Assembly: GCF_003259675.1 (NCBI RefSeq)
Contig: NZ_PZJG01000008.1
Span: forward strand, 41,826-105,825
DNA from: Macrococcoides bohemicum
GTDB taxonomy: Bacteria > Bacillota > Bacilli > Staphylococcales > Staphylococcaceae
Direction: 5' to 3'
Length of the DNA stretch: 64,000 bases
Shown: positions 36,811 to 44,529 of the stretch, piece by piece
Layout: every line of letters begins with the position of its first letter
Position numbering within the stretch: the stretch's first letter is position 1
Notes under the pieces: generated by a model
What the model was told of the DNA's origin: nothing
Seen by the model: only the letters and a program-made list of their open reading frames with translations
Database searches by the model: none
Program-made: the position numbers and the translations under genes

Positions 36811-37315
36811 AATATTGCATTAAGCTCGCTAAAGTAAGCGCATTGGTGATTTCGCCATGCGCTATTTTTGTTTTTAAATCTTTAATTGGCACGAGCACGA
36901 CTTTGATATCTTCAAACATTTCTCGGGAAATAGTGTCTCTTTGTGTGCTGTTGGACACTAATACGGTCGTTAATTGATTCGTAAATAAAGCTGGATTCGG
37001 GTGCATAACGCCAATCACTTGCGCCTCGCCGATATATCCTGTCTCCTCACTGAGTTCTCTTCGACCAGCAATTAATGGAGGTTCGTCTCTATCCACAATG
37101 CCGCCAGGTAATTCGAGTACGTAATCTTCGATGCCGATACGAAATTGCCTGATCATAACGATACAATCGTTATGTATTGCGATAATATTTACCCAATTTG
37201 GAGCTGCGATTTGATAAAATTCAGCACTTTGTGCCTGATAAGTAAATTCTGTCGTATTGACTTGAAATACACGGTAATCAGTCGTATTGATGATTTGTCT
37301 TTTATGCCAGTCCAT
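36800..37315 (-). CDS. Nudix hydrolase (ADP-ribose pyrophosphatase-like)
   Basis: This 171-residue enzyme has a perfect Nudix box, starting with GGIVDRDE (residues ~92-99) and ending RELSEETGY (Gx5Ex7REUxEExGU). The N-terminal strand with the VNIIAIHNDCIVMIRQFRIG segment and the LELPGG lead-in are typical of ADP-sugar pyrophosphatases (NudF-like). It hydrolyses a nucleoside diphosphate derivative in the cytoplasm. It is monocistronic and converges on the permease gene. Confidence 0.87.
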   Translation of the reverse strand: MDWHKRQIINTTDYRVFQVNTTEFTYQAQSAEFYQIAAPNWVNIIAIHNDCIVMIRQFRIGIEDYVLELPGGIVDRDEPPLIAGRRELSEETGYIGEAQVIGVMHPNPALFTNQLTTVLVSNSTQRDTISREMFEDIKVVLVPIKDLKTKIAHGEITNALTLASLMQYFSL

Positions 37316-37387
37316 AAGTCACCTCGTCATTTTAGTCGATTTAATTTTAACAGATAGGCTATACTATTGTTAACTGGAGGGGGTTTC

Positions 37388-38062
37388 ATGGAAAGAGCAA
37401 TCATATTTGATCTTGACGGAACATTACTTGATCGAGAACGTTCGTTACGCTTATTTTTAGAAGATCAGTTTGAAAGATATAGAGCGTATTTTACGCATGT
37501 ACAGAAAAATGACTATATCAATTATTTTATAGCATACGATGAACATGGTTATGTGAAAAAAGAGCGTGTATATAAAGCTTTGCTTAATCAACTTGATATT
37601 CATTACATCGAAAAGAAGGATTTACTGCTAGATTATGATTTAAATTATCCGAAGTTTGCTACAGGTTATCCAGATGTAAAAGATATTATTTCGAGAATTC
37701 AAAATAGAGGATTAAAAATAGGTATTATTACAAATGGTAAGGTATCACACCAAAGTTATATTATCGATATTTTGGGTATAGAGAAATATGTTTTAGAAAC
37801 GTTAATTTCAGAGGCAGTAGGTTACAGAAAACCAGAGCCGGAAATATTTATGATGATGTGCGATAAGCTGGGTGTTAAACCAGAGGAATGTATTTTTGTC
37901 GGTGACCATCCGGTAAATGATATCGAAGCGGCGCACCGTTTAGGGATGAAGACAGTATTTAAAGATAATCATTATTTTAAAGCACCGAGTGAAACAATGA
38001 TGGACTATCAAATAGAGGATTTATCAAAATTATTTAATATTATAGGTGAGGAGACGATATAG
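37388..38062 (+). CDS. HAD-superfamily hydrolase (YjjG/haloacid dehalogenase-like)
   Basis: This 224-residue HAD type IA protein has motif I FDLDGTLLDRE (residues 7-17), motif II ITNGK, motif III Lys in YRKPEPEIF, and motif IV VGDHPVNDIEAA. It has a four-helix cap between motifs I and II. The ATG at 37388 follows GGAGGGGG. It is first in a three-gene unit; its stop abuts the next gene's ATG. The substrate is probably a small phosphate ester. Confidence 0.88.
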   Translation: MERAIIFDLDGTLLDRERSLRLFLEDQFERYRAYFTHVQKNDYINYFIAYDEHGYVKKERVYKALLNQLDIHYIEKKDLLLDYDLNYPKFATGYPDVKDIISRIQNRGLKIGIITNGKVSHQSYIIDILGIEKYVLETLISEAVGYRKPEPEIFMMMCDKLGVKPEECIFVGDHPVNDIEAAHRLGMKTVFKDNHYFKAPSETMMDYQIEDLSKLFNIIGEETI

Positions 38063-38773
38063 ATGAATGTCGTATGGAAAGATGAAACAGTTGCAGGCGG
38101 TATATTCGAGACAATCAATGTTGAAGGGAATTCAGTAGTTAATTCAAGTGTTGAGGCCAATGAATTAATCGTTGAGAAAGAAAGTGTATTAAAAATTGAA
38201 GGTAAATTAAATGTACCTTATTTGAAAGTGTATGGTGAATTAGTTGTTGAAGGTACGCTTGAAACGAATGAGCTTGTAATTGGTGAAGATGGCTATATTG
38301 CTGTAGAAGATGAAGCGGTTATCGGCACAATCGATAATAAAGGAACGCTTGATTTAAAGCGTGGTATAAAAGTGGATGATATTCAAAATAAAGGTTCATT
38401 TATTGGAATGGGACCAGTAAAAGCCATAACATTTCAGTCTAATGGATCATTGCGTCTGGATGAAGAGCTGAATGCAGAAAACGTTACAATTATTGTAGCT
38501 GAAGTAAGTAATATTCGTTATATTATATGCGACGAACTTACGGTGAAAGCCGAACGAGAAAAGCTCATCTTTAAAGATGAATCATCAGTACTTACAGTAC
38601 GTGAAATCGATGCGGTAAAAGCAAGTGTAGAAAATGTAGTTTGTGATCTACTACGGGCAGATGACGTAACGATTAAAGAGAATTGTTCGATTAAAGTCGT
38701 AGAGTACGTTAATGATTATGGATACGACGAAGCTTCAGATGTATTAGAATTTGCAAAAATCAAGAGAGACTAG
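38063..38773 (+). CDS. Bactofilin-like beta-helix repeat protein
   Basis: This 236-residue protein consists of short beta-strand repeats (VEANELIVEKESVLKIEGKL, then YLKVYGELVVEGTL, then ELVIGEDGYIAVEDEA) that resemble the right-handed beta-helix of bactofilins and related polymer-forming proteins. No membrane helix or signal peptide is present. The start follows the HAD stop with no gap, and the hydrolase gene follows 11 bp later. If it is a bactofilin it could polymerise as a scaffold, but this is inferred from repeat style only. Confidence 0.65.
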   Translation: MNVVWKDETVAGGIFETINVEGNSVVNSSVEANELIVEKESVLKIEGKLNVPYLKVYGELVVEGTLETNELVIGEDGYIAVEDEAVIGTIDNKGTLDLKRGIKVDDIQNKGSFIGMGPVKAITFQSNGSLRLDEELNAENVTIIVAEVSNIRYIICDELTVKAEREKLIFKDESSVLTVREIDAVKASVENVVCDLLRADDVTIKENCSIKVVEYVNDYGYDEASDVLEFAKIKRD

Positions 38774-38784
38774 AGGGATAGAGA

Positions 38785-39555
38785 ATGGAACTGGCATTGA
38801 CGAATAATGATATCGCGATTCATTATGAACTGATTGGAAAAGGGTATCCTCTGGTGATGCTACATGGCCAATTTATGAATACAACGATGTTTGATGATTT
38901 CGATACGGTATTTATGAAAAACTTTCAAATTATTAAAATAGATCTGCGTGGCCACGGATTTAGTGATAAACCGTTAGAAATTCAGATGGATGATTATGTA
39001 GAAGATGTATTGACTGTTCTGGATCTTTTATATATTAAAGAAGCACACTTTTTAGGATTTGGACTCGGTGGTTCTGTAGCAGCAACGATTGCTTCTAAAT
39101 ATCCAAAGTATGTAAAAAAATTAATATTAATCAGTACTGGGATTAGAAGTTACTATGAAGCTGAGCGTGAATTTCATAATCAATATGCGAGTATACTAAG
39201 AACGATGTCACGCAAAGAACGTAACGCTATGCTGGATGACTATATGTTTAAAGATGCTAAAACTGTAAAAAAATATTATAAGAAGATGAAAGATACACAA
39301 AGTGGTATGACTAAACAAGAAGAGGATGCGGTCATCCTCTCTACTGTTGATTATAACCCTCAAAAGCTTGATGTGATTGAAGTAAAGACGCTCGTGATGA
39401 GCGGTAGATATGATGAGTTAGTACCGGTTGAAGAAGCTGAAGCGCTCGCTGCACTATTACCTGCCAGCAAATTGTCAATTTATGAAAATAGTGGCCATGG
39501 GTTGTTATATGAACAATACGATGATTTTGTAAAAGAGGTTAAATTGTTCCTTTAA
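38785..39555 (+). CDS. Alpha/beta-hydrolase lacking the nucleophile serine
   Basis: This 256-residue alpha/beta-hydrolase fold protein has the oxyanion segment VMLHGQ, DLRGHGFSDKP, and the acid (Asp210 in SGRYDELVP) and His238 (NSGHGLL) of a catalytic triad. The nucleophile elbow reads GFGLGG (residues 91-96), so the position normally Ser, Cys or Asp is Gly93. The codon is GGA, two changes from any Ser codon. It may therefore be a non-hydrolytic family member. It is the last gene of the HAD/bactofilin-like unit. Confidence 0.85.
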   Translation: MELALTNNDIAIHYELIGKGYPLVMLHGQFMNTTMFDDFDTVFMKNFQIIKIDLRGHGFSDKPLEIQMDDYVEDVLTVLDLLYIKEAHFLGFGLGGSVAATIASKYPKYVKKLILISTGIRSYYEAEREFHNQYASILRTMSRKERNAMLDDYMFKDAKTVKKYYKKMKDTQSGMTKQEEDAVILSTVDYNPQKLDVIEVKTLVMSGRYDELVPVEEAEALAALLPASKLSIYENSGHGLLYEQYDDFVKEVKLFL

Positions 39556-39610
39556 AACGAGTTACAATCTGATAGCGTTATGTTAAAATATGTGAGTACT
39601 GATAATATTA

Positions 39611-39791
39611 TGGTGTACAATCTATTGAGGATAACGTACAAAAGGAAGCAATGTTTGAACCAGATGCTACAAACGAACCACCAACGAGTGAGTCGTCATC
39701 TCTAGAGATTGTCGTTTATACAGCAAACGGTAGTGAAGCGTTACCGCTAAGTGATTCACTGGAAGTTAAGAAGTGTGCACCATTGAAATAA
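39611..39791 (+). pseudogene. Unidentified C-terminal gene fragment
   Basis: An open frame runs from after a stop near 39605 to TAA at 39789-39791. The only ATG is at 39651, and it is too close (2-3 nt) to the nearest AGGAAG. The 46 codons after it (MFEPDATNEPP, then LEIVVYTANGSEALPLSD, then KKCAPLK) read like the end of a larger folded protein. I cannot name the parent. It lies in the 385-bp gap after the hydrolase gene and before the methyltransferase gene. Confidence 0.4.
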
Positions 39792-39815
39792 AGATACTTA
39801 TTACACAAATGTGAT

Positions 39816-39860
39816 GAACAAACAGTGAAAATCATTATGATTTTATTGTTTGTTCTTTTT
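39816..39860 (+). terminator. Terminator before the methyltransferase gene
   Basis: GAACAAACAGTGAAAATCA pairs with TGATTTTATTGTTTGTTC, with one mismatch region, and ends in TTTTTT. It probably ends the HAD/bactofilin-like/hydrolase transcript. Confidence 0.85.
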
Positions 39861-39940
39861 TGAAAGATTACTCAAAAAACTTTATAATCTATTATAATTT
39901 TGATAAAGTAAATGCTAATAAGATACTTAAAGGAGTGCCT

Positions 39941-40675
39941 ATGGACAATAATATGTATGATAATCGGTCATTGTTCGATAAATATAGTGAGATGGAACGC
40001 TCAAAGAAAGGTTTAGAAGCAGCAGGAGAATGGGAGAGCTTTAAAGAAATGCTTCCCGAGTTAAATGGTGCTGCTGTGCTAGACTTAGGTTGTGGTTACG
40101 GATGGCATTGCCAGTATGCTGTAGAACAAGGCGCAGAGAAAGTTGTCGGAATCGATATTTCGGAAAAGATGTTAGAGCGTGCCCAGGCACAGCCGGATGC
40201 AGATAAGATTACTTTTATTAATCAGTCGATGGATGAATTAGACTTTGAACCACATGAATTTGAAGTAGTAATGAGCTCATTAGCGATACATTATTTGCCG
40301 TCATTTAAAGATGTTGTTGAGCAGGTTAAGAAAGTATTAACGATTAACGGTACATTTATCTTTAGTGTAGAACATCCTGTATTTACAGCTGAAGGTAGTC
40401 AGGACTGGATCTATGATGAGGCTGGTAATAAATTGTTCTGGCCGGTAGACAACTATTATAAAGAAGGCGAACGTGAAACGCAGTTTCTTGGGGAAGAAGT
40501 AAGGAAATATCATCGAACACTTTCACATTACTTAAGTGTGCTGATTGATAATGATTTCGTGATTAAGGGCATCTCTGAACCTGAGCCAAGTGAAAAACTA
40601 TTAGATGGAGTGCCTGAGATGAAAGATGAACTGAGAAGGCCGATGATGCTTATTATTTCTGCACGTAGAAAATAA
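39941..40675 (+). CDS. Class I SAM-dependent methyltransferase
   Basis: This 244-residue methyltransferase has motif I VLDLGCGYGWHCQYAVEQGA (~46-65), motif II VVGIDISEKMLERA and the post-motif segment VVMSSLAIHYL. The C-terminal part (EHPVFTAEGSQDW, then YHRTLSHYLSVLIDNDFVI) is typical of small-molecule methyltransferases of the UbiE/Methyltransf_11 group. AAAGGAG before ATG 39941 fixes the start; an upstream ATG in frame has no ribosome site. The acceptor is unknown. Confidence 0.87.
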   Translation: MDNNMYDNRSLFDKYSEMERSKKGLEAAGEWESFKEMLPELNGAAVLDLGCGYGWHCQYAVEQGAEKVVGIDISEKMLERAQAQPDADKITFINQSMDELDFEPHEFEVVMSSLAIHYLPSFKDVVEQVKKVLTINGTFIFSVEHPVFTAEGSQDWIYDEAGNKLFWPVDNYYKEGERETQFLGEEVRKYHRTLSHYLSVLIDNDFVIKGISEPEPSEKLLDGVPEMKDELRRPMMLIISARRK

Positions 40676-40699
40676 TGCATATTGTGTTATAAATAAAAG

Positions 40700-40729
40700 A
40701 GGAGAGATAAGCTTAAGCTTGTCTCTCCT
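40700..40729. terminator. Bidirectional terminator
   Basis: AGGAGAGA and AAGCTT pair with AAGCTT and TCTCTCCT (one mismatch) between convergent genes. The flanks are A-rich and T-rich. Confidence 0.85.
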
Positions 40730-40734
40730 TTCTA

Positions 40735-41034
40735 TTATCGTAAAAACCAATAATCGGTTTTCATACCTTTTAAATAACTATATTCTTTCGGCGTAATTCC
40801 GTGTGTACGAAGTTCATCGTTGATAAAATCTCTAACATCCCAAACGAGGTGAATAAATTCATTCGTTGGAAGTATTGTAGACATTTGCGAATTATCGATA
40901 TTTAAAATTGCTGTAATATCCTGAGATGTTAAATTAAAATGTTCTGCGATTGTTGCAATAGATAACGTCGCATCGTTTAAGTGAGCGTATAATTCTGTGC
41001 TTGTAACTTTACGTTCTTCAACTGATAGTGACAT
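40735..41034 (-). CDS. DUF2316 family protein
   Basis: This 99-residue small helical protein is of the DUF2316 type (SVEERKVTSTELYAHLN, then IAEHFNLTSQDITAIL, then LVWDVRDFINDELRTHG, ending YWFLR). The middle reads like a helix-turn-helix, so DNA binding is conceivable. The ATG at 41034 has AGAAGG six bases upstream; an ATG two codons earlier overlaps it. The function is unknown. Confidence 0.75.
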   Translation of the reverse strand: MSLSVEERKVTSTELYAHLNDATLSIATIAEHFNLTSQDITAILNIDNSQMSTILPTNEFIHLVWDVRDFINDELRTHGITPKEYSYLKGMKTDYWFLR

Positions 41035-41105
41035 GTTCATCCTTCTTTCTATGTGTAGAAGGTTATTATAATACTTTTAATGTAAAACACAAGGTATTTT
41101 TTACT

Positions 41106-41476
41106 TTAATGTGATAAATTCTCCACAACTTTCACTTTTGAAGGATACGTTGTCATTAAATCATTAATAAAATTAAACTGTGTTTGTTTCGTACCGTTAT
41201 CAAGTGATGATTGCATTAAAGGTACAATTTTGTAGCCGCCAGCGTTATAATCACCTTCATTTTAACCGCTTCAAATACTGGATTAAAGTCATAACCATTT
41301 GCCGTCTGTGCATGACGTGCCACATGACCATGAACGAGTACGTCACCGATTGATTTTAAGTTCGCGACGCCGTCTTGTGCTTCGGGTATTTGATGATCAA
41401 GTACAGCTGTAGGTAGAACGAATTGTGATGCAGTTAATACAGAAAGTGCAAGTGCTTTAATTTGATATTTATCCAT
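41106..41476 (-). pseudogene. Internally deleted CapA-like (PGA_cap) protein
   Basis: The first 70 codons (MDKYQIKALALSV, then IGDVLVHGHVARHAQTANGYDFNPVFEAVK) match the start of CapA/PgsA-like metallophosphoesterase proteins, including a secretion signal and the GDVLVHG metal motif. They then join, out of frame, to a second block (EGDYNAGGYKIVPLMQSSLDNG, ending NLSH and a stop at 41106-41108) that looks like the C-terminus of the same family. The whole catalytic middle is missing. A secreted capsule- or polyglutamate-related enzyme was therefore lost by one large deletion. Confidence 0.8.
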
Positions 41477-41500
41477 TGGTTAAACTCCCATAAAATGATA

Positions 41501-41989
41501 TTAATTACATTTATTTAAATAATGGATACGTTGATTAAGTGACCCGCGAAACTTTAAGTTTGGCTGAGATAGGCTGTGGACATATGGACCGTCAACAAGT
41601 ACATCGATATCATTTAATACTTCAGCCAGCACTGGCGTATTATTAATATACTCGATCATATATCCTGACCACATCCATATATCTTTTCTATCACCGAATT
41701 TCTTTCTGAATGCTGAAATAAGTGGTTGAATAACAGCTAAATTATCTAACGGTTCCCCACCAAGTAGAGAAAGTCCGCTTATATAATCTTTATCCAGCAA
41801 GGTTAATATCTCCTCGATTTTCTGTTCTGTGATGCGTTCTCCATTATTAAATGACCAGATACTTGCATTGAAACACGCTGGACAATGAAAGTGACAGCCG
41901 GATACATAGACAGACACACGCATACCTGTACCGTCTGTAACGACACAATTCATTATTTTAGCAACATATCCCATGCCTTCATACGTCAT
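41501..41989 (-). CDS. nrdG: Anaerobic ribonucleotide reductase activase NrdG
   Basis: This radical-SAM activase (162 aa) generates the glycyl radical on NrdD. The cluster motif CxxxCxxC is present as CHFHCPACFN, with the SGLSLLGGEPL motif and a C-terminal KFRGSLNQRI. Its start overlaps the nrdD stop by 4 bp (ATGA). An alternative start at the sixth codon (MGYVAK) is possible. Together with nrdD it allows dNTP synthesis without oxygen. Confidence 0.94.
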   Translation of the reverse strand: MTYEGMGYVAKIMNCVVTDGTGMRVSVYVSGCHFHCPACFNASIWSFNNGERITEQKIEEILTLLDKDYISGLSLLGGEPLDNLAVIQPLISAFRKKFGDRKDIWMWSGYMIEYINNTPVLAEVLNDIDVLVDGPYVHSLSQPNLKFRGSLNQRIHYLNKCN

Positions 41990-43845
41990 AATAAATCATC
42001 TCTTGTCGACATATGTTTGACACGCGTGGCAATTTCAATTTGACGTCCTTTTACCATCGGACGTTTTAAAGGCTGGCCGAGATAACCGCAAGTACGTTTG
42101 ACCACATCTGTCGTTTCAGGATTATTGTTTCCACACTCAGGACAGACATGTCCTGTAGCCGTCGGTTGAAATTCACCTGAATAACCACATTCAAAACATT
42201 GATCAATCGGTGTATTCGTACCGAGATAACCGACACGTGAATAAGCATAGTCCCATACCGCTTCTAACGCTTCGGGGTTATGGATAATCGGCGGGTATTC
42301 ACAATAATGAATAAATCCGCCTGTTGAATAACGCGCGAAGTCTTTTTCAAAATCAATTTTTTCGAAAGGTGTTATATTTTTGCGTATATCATAATGAAAT
42401 GAATTTGTATAATATCCTTTATCGGTCACGTTTACCACAGGTCCAAAGCGTTTAAAATCGAGCGTACAGAAGCGGTCCGTTAAAGATTCACTTGGTGTGC
42501 CATATACACTGAACTGAATATCATATTGATTAGTTAAGTCATCAGCATATGATTTTATCGTCTTTAATATATTTAATATAAAGTCAGAAGCATCTTTATG
42601 ATGTTCCCAGTCTTTCTCAAATAAATGTGCGCCAACTTCGTATAATCCGATATAGCCGATACTGATGGTGCTACGACGATTTTTAAACAATGCTGATATG
42701 TCTTCGTCGGCATGTAGTCTTTTACCGAACGCACCATATTGATAAAGTATAGGGGCATTTTGTGGGAGCGCATCTATTAATCGATTAATTCTAAAAAGAC
42801 AAGCATCACGTACAATATCCAATCTTTGATGTAACATGGTCATAAATGTATCCGGGTTATTACTTAGTAATGCAATCCGAGGTAAGTTAAGCGTTACGAC
42901 ACCTAGATTGAAACGACCATTGTTGATAAACTGTCCATCTTCCTGATAAGCATTCAGGAAACTTCGACAACCCATCGGTGCTTTGAAATCTCCAATCATT
43001 TCTGTTAACGCCTGATAATTTAATACATCAGGATACATGCGTTTTGTAGCGCATTCGATAGCCAATAGTTTTATCGCATAATTTGGATCAGTCTGTTTTA
43101 AATTCACTCCGTCTTTTAAACTGAAGACAAGCTTTGGAAATATTGCAGTCGTTTGATCAGCACCAAGCCCTGCAATACGCGTTTTTAATATTGCACGTTG
43201 AATCATAACACTGTACTCATCCGTTCCTAATCCAAAGCCGAAAGTTACAAACGGTGTTTGCCCGTTACTTGTATATAGTGTATTAATTTCATATTCAAGC
43301 GACTGGATGGCATCACCGATATCTTTTTCGGTCATTTGCTGGATATATTGTTCCTGTTTATCTTGCTGGACATACTTTATTGCAGTTTGACGATGTTTTT
43401 CTGCATTTAAGACAGCATAAGGACTTAGCACTTCATCGATACGATCTACTGAGCATCCTCCATATTGACTGCTGGCGACGTTAGCGATAATTTGTGCAAT
43501 CTGAGCTGCAGCAGTTTGAATCGATTTTGGTGATTCAACTTTTGCGTTACCTATCTTAAAACCATGAGCCAGCATATTTGGAATATCAATTAAACAGCAG
43601 TTCGTCATCGGCATATAAGGATGATAATCTAAATCGTGGAAATGAATATCTCCGTTCAAGTGAGCATGTTTAACATGTTTCGGTAGCATATCAAGGCCGA
43701 GTGATTTAGCAACAGTACCGGCTGTTAAATCACGCAGTGTATTAAAGACATTCGCATCCTTGTTTGCATTCTCATGAACGACTTCCGGGTGTCTATTTAT
43801 TAAACGTTCTAAGCTATCCTTCAAATCAGTTGTTTCTGTTAACAT
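41986..43845 (-). CDS. nrdD: Anaerobic ribonucleoside-triphosphate reductase NrdD
   Basis: This class III reductase (619 aa from MLTETTDLKD) has the glycyl-radical site RTCGYLG near the C-terminus, preceded by the four-cysteine zinc site (CFECG and CPECG). Active-site cysteines are in YGGCSVDR and APMGCRSF, and the NGDIHFHDLDY motif is conserved. ATG 43845 follows AGGTGATAAA. The upstream region has a pair of NrdR-type boxes. It is co-transcribed with nrdG and should be induced under low oxygen or dNTP shortage. Confidence 0.96.
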   Translation of the reverse strand: MLTETTDLKDSLERLINRHPEVVHENANKDANVFNTLRDLTAGTVAKSLGLDMLPKHVKHAHLNGDIHFHDLDYHPYMPMTNCCLIDIPNMLAHGFKIGNAKVESPKSIQTAAAQIAQIIANVASSQYGGCSVDRIDEVLSPYAVLNAEKHRQTAIKYVQQDKQEQYIQQMTEKDIGDAIQSLEYEINTLYTSNGQTPFVTFGFGLGTDEYSVMIQRAILKTRIAGLGADQTTAIFPKLVFSLKDGVNLKQTDPNYAIKLLAIECATKRMYPDVLNYQALTEMIGDFKAPMGCRSFLNAYQEDGQFINNGRFNLGVVTLNLPRIALLSNNPDTFMTMLHQRLDIVRDACLFRINRLIDALPQNAPILYQYGAFGKRLHADEDISALFKNRRSTISIGYIGLYEVGAHLFEKDWEHHKDASDFILNILKTIKSYADDLTNQYDIQFSVYGTPSESLTDRFCTLDFKRFGPVVNVTDKGYYTNSFHYDIRKNITPFEKIDFEKDFARYSTGGFIHYCEYPPIIHNPEALEAVWDYAYSRVGYLGTNTPIDQCFECGYSGEFQPTATGHVCPECGNNNPETTDVVKRTCGYLGQPLKRPMVKGRQIEIATRVKHMSTRDDLL

Positions 43846-43853
43846 TTTATCAC

Positions 43854-43901
43854 CTACTATATATTGTGTTTGCAATTAAATATTAATACTATATATAGCA
43901 T
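43854..43901 (-). promoter_or_regulatory. Putative tandem NrdR boxes upstream of nrdD
   Basis: Two 16-bp near-palindromes with the CTATATAT core of NrdR boxes lie at 43854-43869 and 43886-43901, exactly 32 bp apart (three helical turns), the usual spacing for NrdR operators. The proximal one ends nine bases before the nrdD ATG. Confidence 0.65.
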
Positions 43902-43992
43902 TTGTGTACAAAATAGTAGTGAATTTGAAAAGATGTCATATTTACAACGAAGCTATCTGGTTTTAAGAACATGCGGTGTGAGAAAAGTTACA

Positions 43993-44018
43993 AAAAAAGC
44001 CGAACACAATGTTCGGCT
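43993..44018 (-). terminator. Terminator of the decayed dehydrogenase gene
   Basis: On the minus strand, AGCCGAAC pairs with GTTCGGCT and is followed by TTTTTTT. It is an intact terminator left behind a dead gene. Confidence 0.85.
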
Positions 44019-44027
44019 GTGAAAATA

Positions 44028-44409
44028 TTATCCTTTTAGAAAGTCTGGTGCTTTATAGCTAGGGTTTGGATATGTATAGAACTCCTCTCCTGTCCCAATC
44101 ATCCAGGCTCTATCAACCGTTTCAGCTGAATGTAATAATGGCACAAGTAAAGAATTTAATATATAGCCAGGTTGTTCTTTACAATTTGATTGTATTTTGG
44201 ATCTGTTGTATCGTGGCTCATTACTTCCGCAATATTATTTTGCCAGATATAATTAGCGAAGTGCAACGCTAAAAAGCGATCTGGCGATCTGTAAAATCAC
44301 GAAAATCGCTTGGCATCATCGTTGAAGAATTTGTTAAGAAGATGGTTTTCTCTGGTGCGATACCTTGAATGCTTTCATACAACTTTTGTTTAGTTTCTAA
44401 AATGTATGT
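44028..44409 (-). pseudogene. 3-Hydroxyacyl-CoA dehydrogenase remnant
   Basis: Three blocks of this family survive in different frames. The first (ETKQKLYESIQGIAPEKTIFLTN, then SSTMMPSDFRDFTDR) shifts by one base into a second (RFLALHFANYIWQNNIAEVMSHDTTDPKYN). That shifts again into a third (EQPGYILNSLLVPLLHSAETVDRAWMIGTG). The third then jumps over a large deletion to a tail (PNPSYKAPDFLKG, stop at 44028-44030). The N-terminal NAD-binding half is gone. The 120 bp between this remnant and the next gene hold only AT-rich sequence. Confidence 0.85.
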
Positions 44410-44529
44410 TTATGTTAAATTAGAAAGTTTAATTTTTACTTAATCATTGGTAAAATAGAATAAATATTAATAAAAATAAATGCTTTTAAAAAGGATAGCA
44501 ACAACTTATAGAACCGTGGGGGACTTACT

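Noticed and set aside
44066..44272. Plus-strand 68-codon frame
   Set aside because: It is antisense to clear 3-hydroxyacyl-CoA dehydrogenase blocks and has no ribosome site.
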